Below the pieces are notes generated by a model. That model was not told the origin of the DNA. It saw only the letters and a program-made list of their open reading frames with translations, and did not search any database. Shown piece after piece: positions 31,258 through 45,695 of a DNA stretch of 64,000 bases. The DNA is taken from positions 1,426,001 through 1,490,000 of the forward strand of contig NZ_CP130701.1 of the NCBI RefSeq assembly GCF_030553075.1, read 5' to 3'. The first letter of the stretch is position 1; each line of letters begins with the position of its first letter. Origin of the DNA: Halomonas sp. I5-271120 (lineage in GTDB: Bacteria; Pseudomonadota; Gammaproteobacteria; Pseudomonadales; Halomonadaceae). The translations under genes and the position numbers were made by a program.

Positions 31258-31617
31258 TTAGCTGCCGCTCTCCTCTAGCACTGGCGCTGTATTATCCATA
31301 TCGGATGAGGAGTCGTCAAGCGTTGGCACGTTGTTTTGCTGCTCCACAACTTTGGCGTCCGGAATGCCGGTTTCAGGCGCCTGGCCTGCCTGGGAGGCAA
31401 AGTAGGCAAGCGTCAGGGACGTGGCAAAGAAACCCGCCGCCAGCAGCGCCGTGAACTTTGACAGGAAACCGCCGCTGCCGCGGGACCCGAACACGGTCTG
31501 CGAGGCACCGCCGCCGAAGGAGGCGCCGGCATCGGCGCCCTTGCCCTGCTGCAGCAGGACGAGAACGACCAAGGCGATGGCGATCGCCACGTGGATCATG
31601 AGAAAGGCAACTTGCAT
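31258..31617 (-). CDS. secG: Protein translocase subunit SecG
   Basis: 119 residues from the ATG at 31617; a TTG eight codons earlier is possible but not conserved. There are two transmembrane helices ([19 protein letters not shown] and [20 protein letters not shown]) around the conserved [20 protein letters not shown] and GSGGFLSK segments. A hydrophilic acidic tail follows. It is the accessory subunit of SecYEG. It lies 5 bp after tpiA. Confidence 0.95.
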   Translation of the reverse strand: MQVAFLMIHVAIAIALVVLVLLQQGKGADAGASFGGGASQTVFGSRGSGGFLSKFTALLAAGFFATSLTLAYFASQAGQAPETGIPDAKVVEQQNNVPTLDDSSSDMDNTAPVLEESGS

Positions 31618-31622
31618 GGGGT

Positions 31623-32372
31623 TCAACCTGCTGACTGGCAAATGGCTAGAAAATCGTCGACCTGGAGAGAGGCTCCCCCCACCAGGCCGCCGTCGATGTC
31701 CGGCTGCGCGAGCAGCTCGGCGGCGTTGGCAGCCTTCATGCTGCCGCCGTACAACAGACGCAGGCCCTCGGCCAGCGTCGGATCATAGGTCGCAAGATGC
31801 GCACGAAGCGCCGCATGCACCTGCTGAGCCTGTTCGGGCGTCGCGGTGCGCCCGGTACCGATGGCCCAGACCGGCTCGTAGGCGACGACCAGCCGAGACC
31901 GTTCGTCCGCAGCGAGAGCGTCGAAGACCGCCGCCAGCTGCCCGAGCACCACCGCCTCGGTACGGCCGGCATCTCGCTCTTCGAGGGTCTCACCGACGCA
32001 CAGCACCGGCGTTAGTTCGGCGGCGAGGGCCGCCTTGACCCTTGCCAGCACCTCGGCATCGTCTTCAGCGAACAGCTCGCGCCGTTCGGAGTGACCGACC
32101 AGCACGTAGCGGGCCCCGCAATCGCTGAGCATGCTAGCGCTGACTTCGCCCGTGAAGGCGCCACTCGGCTGGTGATAGAGCGTCTGACCGCCCAGCGCCA
32201 CCGGCAATTCGGCAAACGCCTGATGCGCGGCATGCAGATAGGGCGCCGGCAACATCAGTGCCACGTCGGCCGTCGCGGAAACGCCGCGCGCTGCAAGGGC
32301 GCGAGCGAAGCTATCGACCAGCGCCAACGAGCCATTCATCTTCCAATTACCGGCAATCAGCGGAGTACGCAT
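31623..32372 (-). CDS. tpiA: Triosephosphate isomerase
   Basis: 249 residues from the ATG at 32372 ([15 protein letters not shown]). The active site includes Lys in NWKMNG, His in VGHSERR and Glu in [11 protein letters not shown], with phosphate-binding LLYGGSMK and GGLVGGASL. It interconverts dihydroxyacetone phosphate and glyceraldehyde 3-phosphate. Its position between glmM and secG is the arrangement seen in Pseudomonas-like gammaproteobacteria. Confidence 0.97.
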   Translation of the reverse strand: MRTPLIAGNWKMNGSLALVDSFARALAARGVSATADVALMLPAPYLHAAHQAFAELPVALGGQTLYHQPSGAFTGEVSASMLSDCGARYVLVGHSERRELFAEDDAEVLARVKAALAAELTPVLCVGETLEERDAGRTEAVVLGQLAAVFDALAADERSRLVVAYEPVWAIGTGRTATPEQAQQVHAALRAHLATYDPTLAEGLRLLYGGSMKAANAAELLAQPDIDGGLVGGASLQVDDFLAICQSAG

Positions 32373-32470
32373 AGACGGTCCTCTTTCAAGGTGGTGCGAA
32401 ATGGTATAGGAGCGCTCATAGCATGACAACCAGCACACCACAAGGCATGCCGGCCATCAGCGGGTGTGAC

Positions 32471-33817
32471 TCAGTCGACCAGCGATTCGACCTCGCCGGC
32501 CAGGCGCCTGGCCAGGCCGTCCACATCGAGATGAGGCCGCCCCTCGACCATCACCCGAATCAGTGGCTCGGTGCCGGAAGGGCGCAGCAGCACACGCCCC
32601 TCATTGCCGAGCTCAGCCTCGACGCTTGCGACGGCCTTCTTCAGCGACTCGCTATCCATCAGCGCGCCGCGATCGGTGGCGGCATTAAGGCGCACATTGA
32701 CCAGGGCCTGAGGCGCCTTTTCGAAACCGCCCAGCAATTTGGCAAGCGTCTGGCCCTCGCGGACCATGATCGCCAGCACCTGAAGCGCCGAGACGATGCC
32801 GTCGCCGGTGGTCTGGATGTGGCCACAGACGATGTGCCCGGAGGACTCACCGCCCAGCTGCCAGCCGTTGGCCACCAGGCGCTCGATCACATAGCGGTCG
32901 CCGACCTTGGCGCGCTCGAAGGGTATGCCCAGCGCTTCAAGGGCCGCGGCGAGGCCAAAGTTGGACATCAGCGTGCCGACCACCCCGCCGCCCAGCTCAC
33001 CGCGAGCATGACGGTCGCGGGCGATCAGGAACAGGATGTCGTCGCCGTCGAGTTCGCGGCCGTCGGCATCGACCAGCAGCACCCGGTCGCCGTCGCCGTC
33101 GAAGGCGACACCCAGGTCGGCGCCCCGTGAGATCACCGCTGCCCGCAGGCTGGCCGGGTGCGTCGAGCCGACCTCATGATTGATATTGAGACCGTCGGGG
33201 CTAGCACCGACCACGCTGACCTCGGCGCCGAGCTCGCGAAAGACACTGGGTGCGATGTGATAGGTCGCACCGTGGGCGCAATCGAGGACGATTTTCAAGC
33301 CATGCAGACTGACCCGATCGGGCACCGTCGACTTGCAGAACTCGATGTAGCGACCCGGCGCATCGTCGATTCGCACGGCCTTACCGAGCCGATCCGGCGC
33401 CACAGTGGTCAACGGCGCCTCGAGCATCTCCTCAATGCGCTCTTCGATCGCATCGGGGAGCTTGGCGCCTTCGGCGGAGAAGAACTTGATGCCGTTATCC
33501 TCGAAGGGATTGTGCGACGCGGAGATCACGATCCCGGCATGCGCCCGGAAGGTGCGGGTCAGATAGGCAATGGCCGGCGTCGGCATCGGCCCCAGCAGCG
33601 AGACATCGACACCGGCCGCCGACAGACCCGACTCGAGTGCCGACTCGAACATATAGCCGGAAATCCGGGTGTCCTTGCCAATCAGCACCTTGGTCCGCCC
33701 TTCACGGGCCAGCACGCGCCCCACGGCCCAGCCGAGCTTGAGCATGAAATCAGGAGTGATCGGGTAATCGCCCACGGTGCCGCGGATACCGTCGGTACCA
33801 AAATAACGTCTGCTCAT
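32471..33817 (-). CDS. glmM: Phosphoglucosamine mutase
   Basis: 448 residues. N-terminal FGTDGIRG, the phosphoserine loop [18 protein letters not shown] near residue 100, metal-binding [11 protein letters not shown], sugar loop GGESSGHI and the phosphate loop [15 protein letters not shown] are present. It converts glucosamine-6-phosphate to glucosamine-1-phosphate for peptidoglycan and LPS. The start overlaps the folP stop as ATGA. Confidence 0.97.
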   Translation of the reverse strand: MSRRYFGTDGIRGTVGDYPITPDFMLKLGWAVGRVLAREGRTKVLIGKDTRISGYMFESALESGLSAAGVDVSLLGPMPTPAIAYLTRTFRAHAGIVISASHNPFEDNGIKFFSAEGAKLPDAIEERIEEMLEAPLTTVAPDRLGKAVRIDDAPGRYIEFCKSTVPDRVSLHGLKIVLDCAHGATYHIAPSVFRELGAEVSVVGASPDGLNINHEVGSTHPASLRAAVISRGADLGVAFDGDGDRVLLVDADGRELDGDDILFLIARDRHARGELGGGVVGTLMSNFGLAAALEALGIPFERAKVGDRYVIERLVANGWQLGGESSGHIVCGHIQTTGDGIVSALQVLAIMVREGQTLAKLLGGFEKAPQALVNVRLNAATDRGALMDSESLKKAVASVEAELGNEGRVLLRPSGTEPLIRVMVEGRPHLDVDGLARRLAGEVESLVD

Positions 33818-34677
33818 GGGGTAAACCCCTCCTCCATCACGGCCCAGGTCATGTTCACGGCATCCACACTGGGCCCCACATCGTGGACACGCAGAATCCG
33901 TGCGCCGCGCTCGACGGCTAGTGCCGCCAGCGCCAGGCTGCCCGGCAGGCGCTCTTCCACCGGGCGCTCGAGCACCTTGCCGATCATGCTCTTGCGCGAC
34001 ATGCCGGCGAGAATCGGCAGCCCCAGATCCTTGAGGCCCGCCAGGCGGTTGAGCAGGCGCAGGTTGTGCTCGACGCTCTTGCCAAAGCCGAAGCCCGGAT
34101 CGAGGATCAAGCGTTCGCGCCGCAAGCCCGCCGCCTCGCAGGCGCGGATGCGCTCCTCGAGAAAGACCTTAACGACCTCTTCCACCGGCTGCTCATAGCC
34201 CGGGGCTCGCTGCATGGTGTCAGGCTCGCCGACCATATGCATCAGGCACACCGGCAAGCCGCTATGTGCGGCCGCCCCTAACGCGCCTTCACGGCGCAGG
34301 CCCCTCACGTCGTTGAGCATGCCCGCCCCCAGCGCGGCGGTCTCGCGCATGACCTCGGGGGCACTGGTGTCGACCGATACCAGGGCATCAAGCTCGCGCA
34401 CCAAGCGCTCTACCACCGGGGCGACCCGATCGAGCTCTTGCTGAGGCGAAACCTCGACCGCTCCCGGCCGGGTCGATTCGCCGCCCACGTCGATGATCGC
34501 CGCGCCCTCGGCCAGCATGCGCTCGGCATGGCGCAGCGCATCGTCGATGGCCGCGTGCTGGCCACCGTCGGAGAAAGAATCCGGTGTCACGTTGAGGATC
34601 CCCATCACGCGGGGAAAGGAAATATCCAGGCGATGCCGGCCGCACTGCAGCGCACTGGCGCCTTGTCCGTCATTCAT
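33814..34677 (-). CDS. folP: Dihydropteroate synthase
   Basis: 287 residues from the ATG at 34677 ([20 protein letters not shown]). DHPS signatures are [56 protein letters not shown] and [11 protein letters not shown]. It joins p-aminobenzoate to the pterin pyrophosphate made by FolK and is the sulfonamide target. An in-frame extension to 34764 has no conserved content. Confidence 0.95.
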   Translation of the reverse strand: MNDGQGASALQCGRHRLDISFPRVMGILNVTPDSFSDGGQHAAIDDALRHAERMLAEGAAIIDVGGESTRPGAVEVSPQQELDRVAPVVERLVRELDALVSVDTSAPEVMRETAALGAGMLNDVRGLRREGALGAAAHSGLPVCLMHMVGEPDTMQRAPGYEQPVEEVVKVFLEERIRACEAAGLRRERLILDPGFGFGKSVEHNLRLLNRLAGLKDLGLPILAGMSRKSMIGKVLERPVEERLPGSLALAALAVERGARILRVHDVGPSVDAVNMTWAVMEEGFTP

Positions 34678-34753
34678 GGCTTGCTTGATCCTGCTGACTG
34701 GCAATTGGCCCCGCACGGGGGATGCTGGTGCGCATGATACCCAATAAACGCGA

Positions 34754-34776
34754 GAGGCGCCCACTAGGGGCGCCTC
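34754..34776 (-). terminator. Putative terminator after ftsH
   Basis: GAGGCGCCC / GGGCGCCTC, a 9-bp stem with loop ACTAG. On the minus strand it is followed by GCGTTTATT. It sits between ftsH and folP and may only partly block read-through. Confidence 0.6.
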
Positions 34777-34799
34777 GCGTCTTGCTGGGATGCCCTGCC

Positions 34800-36794
34800 T
34801 TAATGGCCGGCGGGGCCACCCAGGGGGTCAGAGGGACGGCGACGCGGCTCGTCATCGTCCTCATCGGCGTCAGACGAGGTGTCCTTGTCGTCTTCTTTGC
34901 CGCTGGACTGATCGTCTGCGCTGGGCGCGCCGCCGATCGGCGAACCGCTGCCGCCGTCATCATCCCAATCCTTGGGCGGGCGCGGCGGGCGACCGTCCAT
35001 GATGTCGGCGAGCTGGTCGGCGTCGATGGTCTCGAACTGCATCAGCGCTTCGGCCATGGCATCCAGCTTGTCGCGGTTGTCCTCGAGGATCTGCTTGGCT
35101 TGTGCATAGCAGCCATCGATGATGCGACGCACCTCGTGATCAAGCTTGGTGGTGGTATCGCCGGACTTGAACTTGCCGCCGCCCTGGCCACCGCCGCCGA
35201 GGAACTGATGCGACTCATCCTCGTCGTACATGATCGGCCCCATCTCCTCGGACAGGCCCCACTTGGCCACCATGTTGTGGGCCAGCTCGGTGGCACGCTT
35301 GATGTCGTTGGAGGCGCCGGTGGTGACACCATTCGGACCCAGCGTCATTTCCTCGGCCAGCCGGCCGCCGAACAGCGAACAGATCTGACTGATGATCTGC
35401 TGACGGGACAGGCTATAACGGTCTTCCTCGGGGAGGAACATGGTCACGCCCAGCGCCCGGCCACGGGGAATGATGGTGACCTTGTAGACCGGATCGTGCT
35501 CGGGCATCACCAAACCGATGATGGCATGGCCGGACTCGTGGTAAGCGGTGTTGAGCTTTTCCTTGTCGGTCATGACCATCGACTTGCGCTCGGAGCCCAT
35601 CATGATCTTGTCTTTGGCAAGATCGAGCTCTTCCATGCCCACCAAGCGCTTGTTGCGACGCGCGGCGAACAGGGCTGCCTCGTTGACCAGGTTGGCCAGG
35701 TCAGCGCCGGAGAAACCGGGAGTACCGCGGGCGATCAGCGACGGCTTGACGTCATCCGCCAGCGGCACCTTGCGCAGGTGGACGCCGAGGATATGCTCGC
35801 GGCCGCGGATGTCCGGCAGGCCGACAGTCACCTGACGGTCGAAGCGGCCCGGACGCAGCAGCGCCGGGTCGAGCACGTCGGGACGGTTGGTGGCGGCGAT
35901 GACGATGACGCCTTCGTTGGCCTCGAAGCCGTCCATCTCGACCAGCAGCTGGTTCAGCGTCTGCTCGCGCTCATCATTGCCGCCGCCCATGCCGGCGCCA
36001 CGCGAGCGGCCCACGGCATCGATTTCATCGATGAAGATGATGCAGGGTGCCTGCTTCTTGGCCTGCTCGAACATGTCACGCACGCGGGACGCACCGACAC
36101 CCACGAACATCTCGACGAAGTCGGAGCCAGAGATCGAGAAGAACGGCACCTTGGCCTCACCGGAAATGGACTTGGCGAGCAACGTCTTACCGGTACCCGG
36201 CGGGCCCACCATCAGCACGCCGCGGGGAATGGTGCCCCCCAGGCGCTGGAACTTGGACGGGTCACGCAGGAAGTCGACCAGTTCTTCGACCTCCTCCTTG
36301 GCCTCGTCGCAGCCGGCGACATCGGCGAAAGTGGTCTTGATCTGATCCTGGGAGAGCAGCTTGGCCTTGGACTTGCCAAAGCTCATCGGCCCACCCTTGC
36401 CGCCGGCACCGCCCTGCATCTGACGCATGAAGAACAGGAAGATGGCAAGGATGATCAGGATCGGGAAGCTGGCGATCAAGAGCCGCGTCCACAGGCTCTG
36501 CTCTTCGGGCTTCTTGCCGACCACGGTGACATCGTTGGCCAACAGATCATCCATCAGTTTGGGGTCTTGCGCAGACGGCCGAATGGTCTGGAAATCCGAC
36601 CCGTCGGTGCGCTCACCGGTGATGGTATAGCCATCGATGGTGACCGTGCGGACCTGCTGGTTCTGCACCTGCTGGACGAACTGAGAGTAGTTCATCGTCT
36701 GCGGTGAGTTCTCGACACTGAAGTTGTTGAACACCGTCAGCAGCACCGCCGCGATGACCAACCACAGGATCAGGTTCTTCGCCATATCATTCAA
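34800..36794 (-). CDS. ftsH: ATP-dependent zinc metalloprotease FtsH
   Basis: 664 residues. Two membrane helices ([14 protein letters not shown] near residue 8 and [19 protein letters not shown] near residue 107) flank a periplasmic domain. The AAA+ domain has Walker A GPPGTGKT, Walker [11 protein letters not shown] and the SRH ([20 protein letters not shown]). The zinc motif HESGH is near residue 420. The tail is Asp/Glu- and Gly-rich. It degrades membrane and regulatory proteins. The gene follows rlmE after 205 bp. Confidence 0.97.
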   Translation of the reverse strand: MNDMAKNLILWLVIAAVLLTVFNNFSVENSPQTMNYSQFVQQVQNQQVRTVTIDGYTITGERTDGSDFQTIRPSAQDPKLMDDLLANDVTVVGKKPEEQSLWTRLLIASFPILIILAIFLFFMRQMQGGAGGKGGPMSFGKSKAKLLSQDQIKTTFADVAGCDEAKEEVEELVDFLRDPSKFQRLGGTIPRGVLMVGPPGTGKTLLAKSISGEAKVPFFSISGSDFVEMFVGVGASRVRDMFEQAKKQAPCIIFIDEIDAVGRSRGAGMGGGNDEREQTLNQLLVEMDGFEANEGVIVIAATNRPDVLDPALLRPGRFDRQVTVGLPDIRGREHILGVHLRKVPLADDVKPSLIARGTPGFSGADLANLVNEAALFAARRNKRLVGMEELDLAKDKIMMGSERKSMVMTDKEKLNTAYHESGHAIIGLVMPEHDPVYKVTIIPRGRALGVTMFLPEEDRYSLSRQQIISQICSLFGGRLAEEMTLGPNGVTTGASNDIKRATELAHNMVAKWGLSEEMGPIMYDEDESHQFLGGGGQGGGKFKSGDTTTKLDHEVRRIIDGCYAQAKQILEDNRDKLDAMAEALMQFETIDADQLADIMDGRPPRPPKDWDDDGGSGSPIGGAPSADDQSSGKEDDKDTSSDADEDDDEPRRRPSDPLGGPAGH

Positions 36795-36999
36795 GGGAAT
36801 ACCCTCATTGCTGAAATCAAACTGCCAACGTGGTTATGCATTCGACACTACAGGAGCCCAGCGCGTTCAACCACCCGACGCCAGCGTCGATCAGCATCGC
36901 ACACTCGACAGTACGTGTCCGTACATGAGAACCATAGCCAATCGCTATGAAGGGCGACGGCACCCTGCCCTCGCCCAAGCGGTGCAACCCTAAAGGGGA

Positions 37000-37662
37000 T
37001 CAGCCGCGAAAACCGTCCGCCAGCAGGTAGACTTCCCGAGAACGCGCCCGGGAGGCCTCCGGCTTGCGGGTCATGACCTTGGTGAAGCTGCCGCGCAATT
37101 CCTTGAGGTAGGCATCGAAGCCCTCGCCCTGGAAGACCTTGGCCAGGAACCGACCGCCAGGTGACAGCGTCTGGCGAGCCAGATCAAGGGCCAGCTCGAC
37201 CAGATACATCGCCTGAGGCTGATCGATCGCGGCCATACCACTCATATTGGGGGCCATGTCAGACATAACAAGGTCTACGCGCCGCTCGCCGAGGGTTTCG
37301 AGGATTGCCTCAAGCACCGAATCCTCGGTGAAATCGCCCTGGTGGAAGGTAACGTCGGCCAGGGCATCCATCTCGAGGATGTCGGAAGCGATCACCAGAC
37401 CGCGCTCACCGACCTTTTCGGCGGCGACCTGACTCCAACCGCCGGGGGCCGCCCCCAGGTCAATGACCGTCATGCCTGGCTTGAAAAGCTTGTCCTTGGC
37501 ATCCAGCTCGAGCAGCTTATAGCTCGCCCGGCTGCGATAGCCATCCTGCCAGGAGCGTTGCACGTACTGGTCGTCGAAGTGTTCTTTGAGCCAGTTACCG
37601 CTGGTCTTGCTGGCCTGGCCACCACGTGACCCGGCACTCTTGGAGCTGGTGGAGCGTGCCAC
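37000..37662 (-). CDS. rlmE: 23S rRNA (uridine-2'-O-)-methyltransferase RlmE
   Basis: 220 residues of the FtsJ/RrmJ family. [20 protein letters not shown], the SAM motif [37 protein letters not shown] (catalytic Asp) and [15 protein letters not shown] (catalytic Lys) are present. It methylates U2552 of 23S rRNA. The gene is upstream of ftsH as in E. coli and divergent from yhbY. Confidence 0.96.
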   Translation of the reverse strand: MARSTSSKSAGSRGGQASKTSGNWLKEHFDDQYVQRSWQDGYRSRASYKLLELDAKDKLFKPGMTVIDLGAAPGGWSQVAAEKVGERGLVIASDILEMDALADVTFHQGDFTEDSVLEAILETLGERRVDLVMSDMAPNMSGMAAIDQPQAMYLVELALDLARQTLSPGGRFLAKVFQGEGFDAYLKELRGSFTKVMTRKPEASRARSREVYLLADGFRG

Positions 37663-37734
37663 GTCATCACCTGAAATGCTTGGGGAATCGAATAACTAGA
37701 GGGGACCGGTCGCTTGGCTTTCGCGGAGACAGTG

Positions 37735-37788
37735 TTTTCGCAAAGACCAACGTTTTCGCAAAGGCCAACGCTTTCGCAAAGACCAACT
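37735..37788. repeat. 18-bp tandem repeat, three units, between rlmE and yhbY
   Basis: Units TTTTCGCAAAGACCAACG, TTTTCGCAAAGGCCAACG and CTTTCGCAAAGACCAACT, with a decayed partial unit (TTTCGCGGAGACAGTG) before them. It lies in the divergent promoter region, 60 bp upstream of yhbY. Function is unknown; it could vary promoter spacing. Confidence 0.75.
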
Positions 37789-37848
37789 TCCACGTACCAT
37801 GGCCTGTTCAGTACAATCTGTCAGCACAACCGGAACGATCAAGATATC

Positions 37849-38175
37849 ATGAGCTTGTCACAGGCACAAAAGAAAGCACTGCGCAGCATCGGCCATCACC
37901 TCAACCCGGTCGTGACCGTCTCCGAGAACGGCATCTCTGAGGGCGTGCTGGCGGAACTCGACCGCGCCCTGGGCGACCATGAGCTGATCAAGGTCAAGCT
38001 TGCCATCCCCGAGCGCGACGACCGCGCCGCCGTCATCGATGAGCTGACCAAGGCCTCTCGCGCCATCAACGTGCAGAGCATCGGCAAGATGGTGCTGCTC
38101 TATCGCGCCAACCCCAAGGCCAACCCGAAGCTCTCCAACATCAAGCGCTTCGAGGAACATCACGGCCGTCGCTAG
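37849..38175 (+). CDS. yhbY: Ribosome assembly RNA-binding protein YhbY
   Basis: 108 residues from the ATG at 37849 (MSLSQAQKKALRSIGHHLNP). The single CRM domain shows HHLNPVVTVSENGISEGVLAEL, HELIKVKL and IQSIGKMVLLYR-like QSIGKMVLLYRANP. It associates with pre-50S particles. An in-frame extension upstream translates the tandem repeat and is not credible. Confidence 0.93.
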   Translation: MSLSQAQKKALRSIGHHLNPVVTVSENGISEGVLAELDRALGDHELIKVKLAIPERDDRAAVIDELTKASRAINVQSIGKMVLLYRANPKANPKLSNIKRFEEHHGRR

Positions 38176-38214
38176 ACCAGGGCCCGGCGGGCGCTTCTCG
38201 CCCAACGCCGCATA

Positions 38215-38245
38215 AAAAAGCCCGCGACAGTGTCGCGGGCTTTTT
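38215..38245. terminator. Bidirectional terminator, yhbY/greA
   Basis: AAAAAGCCCGCGACA / TGTCGCGGGCTTTTT, a 15-bp perfect stem with a single-base centre; A-tract and T-tract are on the outer ends, so it works on both strands. Confidence 0.88.
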
Positions 38246-38267
38246 GTGGCTGTTCCCTGGCTCTCTT

Positions 38268-38306
38268 GGTGACGGGCTCTGGTGACGGGCTCTGGTGACG
38301 AGCCTT
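38268..38306. repeat. 13-bp tandem repeat, about three units
   Basis: GGTGACGGGCTCT twice exactly, then GGTGACGAGCCTT. It lies in non-coding DNA between the terminator and greA, with a looser GTGACCGG continuation. It is probably slippage-derived. Confidence 0.7.
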
Positions 38307-38388
38307 GCTGACCGGCCTCTCGTGACCGGTTTGAGGCCTGGCCCCTGTGCCGAGGGGCCGCCCCAGAGCTCACGATCAGGTCCTGAGA

Positions 38389-38861
38389 TCAGAGGTGTTC
38401 GACGCTACCGATCTCGTACTCGACCTCTCCGCCGGGGGTCTTGACCACCACCACGTCGCTTTCCTCCTTGCCGATCAGGGCACGGGCGATCGGGGATGTG
38501 ACCGAGATCTTGCCAGACTTGATGTCGGCTTCGTCCTCGCCAACGATCCGATAGCGCACTTCCTCGTCGTTATCCAGATTGATCAGCTCGACGGTCACGC
38601 CGAAGATCACCTTGCCGGTCTTGGGCAGCTTGGTGACGTCGATCACCTGAGAGCTCGAGAGCTTGCCCTCGATCTCCTGGATGCGACCTTCGATAAATCC
38701 CTGCTGCTCACGAGCGGCATGGTATTCGGCGTTTTCCTTGAGATCGCCGTGTTCACGGGCCTCGGCGATGGCGGCGATCACCTGGGGGCGCTCCACGCTC
38801 TTGAGCTGTTCAAGCTCTTGTCGCAGGCTCTGCTCGCCGGCCACGGTCATCGGGACCTTGT

Positions 38862-38865
<4 letters not shown>
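38389..38865 (-). CDS. greA: Transcription elongation factor GreA
   Basis: 158 residues. The N-terminal coiled coil includes [20 protein letters not shown] and the acidic tip region [19 protein letters not shown]. The FKBP-like C-terminal domain has [15 protein letters not shown] [20 protein letters not shown] and [16 protein letters not shown]. It reactivates backtracked polymerase by transcript cleavage. The start overlaps the carB stop (ATGA), so it is likely co-transcribed with carAB. Confidence 0.97.
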
Positions 38866-42092
<3,227 letters not shown>

Positions 42093-42147
42093 GACGTTTC
42101 CCGCAAAAAAAAGGTGACAGACGACGGCGCGATCGAGCAGGGACCGC

Positions 42148-43293
42148 CTAGCGGCGGGCCTGCATCAGGGCAACGAACTTGTCGAACAGCGGCGCGACAT
42201 CGCGCGGGCCGGGGCTCGCTTCGGGGTGACCCTGGAAGCTGAACGCCGGACGGTCGGTGCGCTCGATGCCCTGCAGCGAGCCATCGAACAGCGAGCGATG
42301 GGTGGCGCGCAGCGTGGCCGGCAGGCTCGCCTCGTCGGCGGCAAAGCCGTGGTTCTGGCTGGTGATCATCACCTGCCCGGTTTCCAGGTCCTGGACCGGA
42401 TGGTTGGCGCCGTGGTGGCCAAACTTCATCTTGGCGGTCTTGGCGCCGCTGGCCAGCGCCAGCAGCTGATGGCCCAGGCAGATGCCGAACACCGGAAGCT
42501 CGGTGTCGACAATCTCGCGGATCGCAGTGATTGCATAGTCGCAGGGCTCGGGGTCACCCGGGCCGTTGGCCAGGAAGACGCCATCCGGGTTGAGCGCCAG
42601 CACCTCGGCGGCCGGGGTCTGGGCCGGCACCACGGTCAGGCGACAGCCACGAGAGGCCAGCATGCGCAGAATGTTGCGCTTGACGCCGAAGTCGTAGGCG
42701 ACCACATGGAAGGGACGCTCGTGGGTGGAGGTATCGGCGTAACCCTGACCCAGGGTCCACTCGCCTTCGCTCCACTCATAGGGGCTCTGACAGGACACCA
42801 CCTTGGCCAGATCCATGCCCTTGAGGCCCGGGAAAGCCTTGGCCGCGGCCAGGGCACGCTCGACGGCGTCATCGCCCTCGGCATCCGCGCCGGCCAGGAT
42901 GGCGCCATTCTGGGCCCCCTTGTCACGCAGGATGCGGGTCAGCCGACGCGTATCGATGTCGGCGATGCCGAGCACGTTCTGGCTTCTCAGGTAGTCATCG
43001 AGGCGCTGCTCGCTGCGAAAGTTGCTGGCCAGCAGCGGCAGATCGCGAATCACCAGACCGGCGGCGGCGATGGCGCCGGATTCGACGTCTTCTGAGTTGA
43101 TGCCGGTGTTGCCGATGTGGGGATAGGTGAGGGTGACGATCTGTCGGGTGTAGGAGGGGTCGGTGAGAATTTCTTGGTAACCGGTCATGGCGGTATTGAA
43201 CACCACTTCACCGCTGGTTTGCCCATCGGCGCCGATCGCAGTGCCGTGGAAAACGCTGCCATCTTCCAAGGCCAATATCGCGGGTTTGTTCAA
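42148..43293 (-). CDS. carA: Carbamoyl-phosphate synthase small subunit
   Basis: 381 residues. The N-terminal domain ([20 protein letters not shown]) is followed by a class I glutamine amidotransferase domain with the catalytic Cys in [12 protein letters not shown] near residue 270, [10 protein letters not shown], and His/Glu in [11 protein letters not shown]. It supplies ammonia from glutamine to CarB. It lies 55 bp upstream of carB. Confidence 0.97.
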   Translation of the reverse strand: MNKPAILALEDGSVFHGTAIGADGQTSGEVVFNTAMTGYQEILTDPSYTRQIVTLTYPHIGNTGINSEDVESGAIAAAGLVIRDLPLLASNFRSEQRLDDYLRSQNVLGIADIDTRRLTRILRDKGAQNGAILAGADAEGDDAVERALAAAKAFPGLKGMDLAKVVSCQSPYEWSEGEWTLGQGYADTSTHERPFHVVAYDFGVKRNILRMLASRGCRLTVVPAQTPAAEVLALNPDGVFLANGPGDPEPCDYAITAIREIVDTELPVFGICLGHQLLALASGAKTAKMKFGHHGANHPVQDLETGQVMITSQNHGFAADEASLPATLRATHRSLFDGSLQGIERTDRPAFSFQGHPEASPGPRDVAPLFDKFVALMQARR

Positions 43294-43397
43294 CGCAACT
43301 TCCTCCCATGCTCAGGAGACCGTCAGGGGCAACGGCCTCATCGTCCGACGACTGGTGTGCTTTTATGGCGGCGGGCGCTGCCGGCGGCTCGTAAAAA

Positions 43398-43434
43398 AGC
43401 GGGACGAAACCCGGAGAACCGGTTTCATCCCGCT
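43398..43434 (-). terminator. Terminator after dapB
   Basis: AGCGGGACGAAACC / GGTTTCATCCCGCT pair over 14 positions with one mismatch, loop of 9. On the minus strand it is followed by TTTTTA. It separates dapB from carA. Confidence 0.75.
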
Positions 43435-43464
43435 TGTTGTCATTCGCTCTACATGCCTGCTGGG

Positions 43465-43506
43465 GCGATTCGCTACAAGCGAGGTGCGATCCGCTACAAG
43501 CGTGGC
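43465..43506. repeat. 21-bp direct repeat, two units
   Basis: GCGATTCGCTACAAGCGAGG and GCGATCCGCTACAAGCGTGG, adjacent 21-bp units differing at three or four positions. It lies in the 312-bp gap between carA and dapB. Apart from this repeat and the dapB terminator nothing else was recognised in the gap; the carA promoter must be here. Confidence 0.65.
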
Positions 43507-43605
43507 AACATCGCCCGGCCAAAAAATTTGATCAATGTTACCGGAATCACCGCCCGACGGCTAGCCCTTTGGTCCAATGGACGCCGTGCACCGGGCAGGT
43601 TCGCG

Positions 43606-44586
<981 letters not shown>

Positions 44587-44606
44587 TCACCCCACCGGAC
44601 GCCACC

Positions 44607-45695
44607 ATGTCTCGCCCCCCGTTGCCATACTGGCCTGTCTCGGGCCTTCACTCAGCCCCTCGAGCATGCGCTCGCCCGGTGACCCGATGCCTGCTGCGCA
44701 TTGCCGTCTGGCTGCTGCCCGTCATGATCGCCCTCGCCCTCGTGCCCCTGAGCTGTGCAGGCGGCGTCAGCCCGACCCAGCTGGCCCCGCCAACCGGCGT
44801 GTCACGCCAGGGCATCGAGGAGTGCGGCACCCTCAAACTGCCCTCCGAATGGCAATCTGAGGAGCAGGGTGGCGCGTCTTTGAACGGCACGTCTCTTAAC
44901 GGCACGGCGCTGGGCGGCCTCTCGGCGCTGGGCTGGGACAGCGACGCCCAGCTGCTCTACCTGTTATCCGATCGTGGCCAGCTGTACCAGGCGCGCCTCG
45001 ACTTCACGGCCGACAAGCTCAGCGGTTTCACCCTGCTTGCCTCCCTGCCCCTCAAGGATGCCGATGGTCAGCCGCTCGAAGACGACGCGGCGGATGCCGA
45101 ATCGCTGATCATCGAAGGCGGCGCCAACGGGATTGATGGCGACGCCACCCTGCTGGTCGGCTTCGAGCGCGAACACCGCCTACAACGCTTCACTCCCGAC
45201 GGCCAGCCAGTGGGGCAGCCCATGCGGCCAGCGGGCTTCGAGGGCGCCGACTTCAATGCTGGCGCCGAGGCCCTCGCCGTCGACCGTCGCGAGGGCCTGA
45301 TCGTCGGCCTGGAAGGCCCGCCTGCCGACATGCCTGCGGGCACCACACGCCTGTTCGCCCCCGCAAGCGGTCGACAGTGGCGCTACCCCTTGGCGCCGGA
45401 AGCCGGTAGCGGCCTGACGGCGCTGGAAGGGAACGGCGACACCCTGCTGGCTCTGGAGCGCGCCTTCGCGCCACCGGCGCCGCTGGTGATCAGCCTGCGC
45501 CGGGTGCGCCTGACCGACAGCGGGGTGGCCGAGGTCGAGACCGTCGCTCGCCTCTCCAGCGGCGAGGGCTGGCGGCTCGATAACTTCGAAGGCCTGACAC
45601 GGCTCGACAATGGCCGCTTCCTGATGGTCAGCGACGACAACTTCATCATGCTGCAGACGACGTTGCTCAGTTGCTTCTCGCTGCCCACCGACTGA
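44607..45695 (+). CDS. Esterase-like activity of phytase family protein
   Basis: 362 residues. A long N-terminal segment precedes a hydrophobic stretch (AVWLLPVMIALALVPLS, about residues 33-50), suggesting export or anchoring. The true start could be the ATG at 44688 or nearby. The rest looks like the phytase-like beta-propeller family: LGGLSALGWDSDAQLLYLLS, DAESLIIEG, VGFEREHRLQRF, GAEALAVD, NFEGLTRLDNGRFLMVSDDN. Substrate is unknown. It overlaps the convergent transporter gene by 29 bases and is one of three genes inserted between dnaJ and dapB. Confidence 0.75.
   Translation: MSRPPLPYWPVSGLHSAPRACARPVTRCLLRIAVWLLPVMIALALVPLSCAGGVSPTQLAPPTGVSRQGIEECGTLKLPSEWQSEEQGGASLNGTSLNGTALGGLSALGWDSDAQLLYLLSDRGQLYQARLDFTADKLSGFTLLASLPLKDADGQPLEDDAADAESLIIEGGANGIDGDATLLVGFEREHRLQRFTPDGQPVGQPMRPAGFEGADFNAGAEALAVDRREGLIVGLEGPPADMPAGTTRLFAPASGRQWRYPLAPEAGSGLTALEGNGDTLLALERAFAPPAPLVISLRRVRLTDSGVAEVETVARLSSGEGWRLDNFEGLTRLDNGRFLMVSDDNFIMLQTTLLSCFSLPTD

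Noticed and set aside
37735..37788. CRISPR array
   Set aside because: Units are contiguous 18-bp repeats without spacers, so this is a simple tandem repeat.
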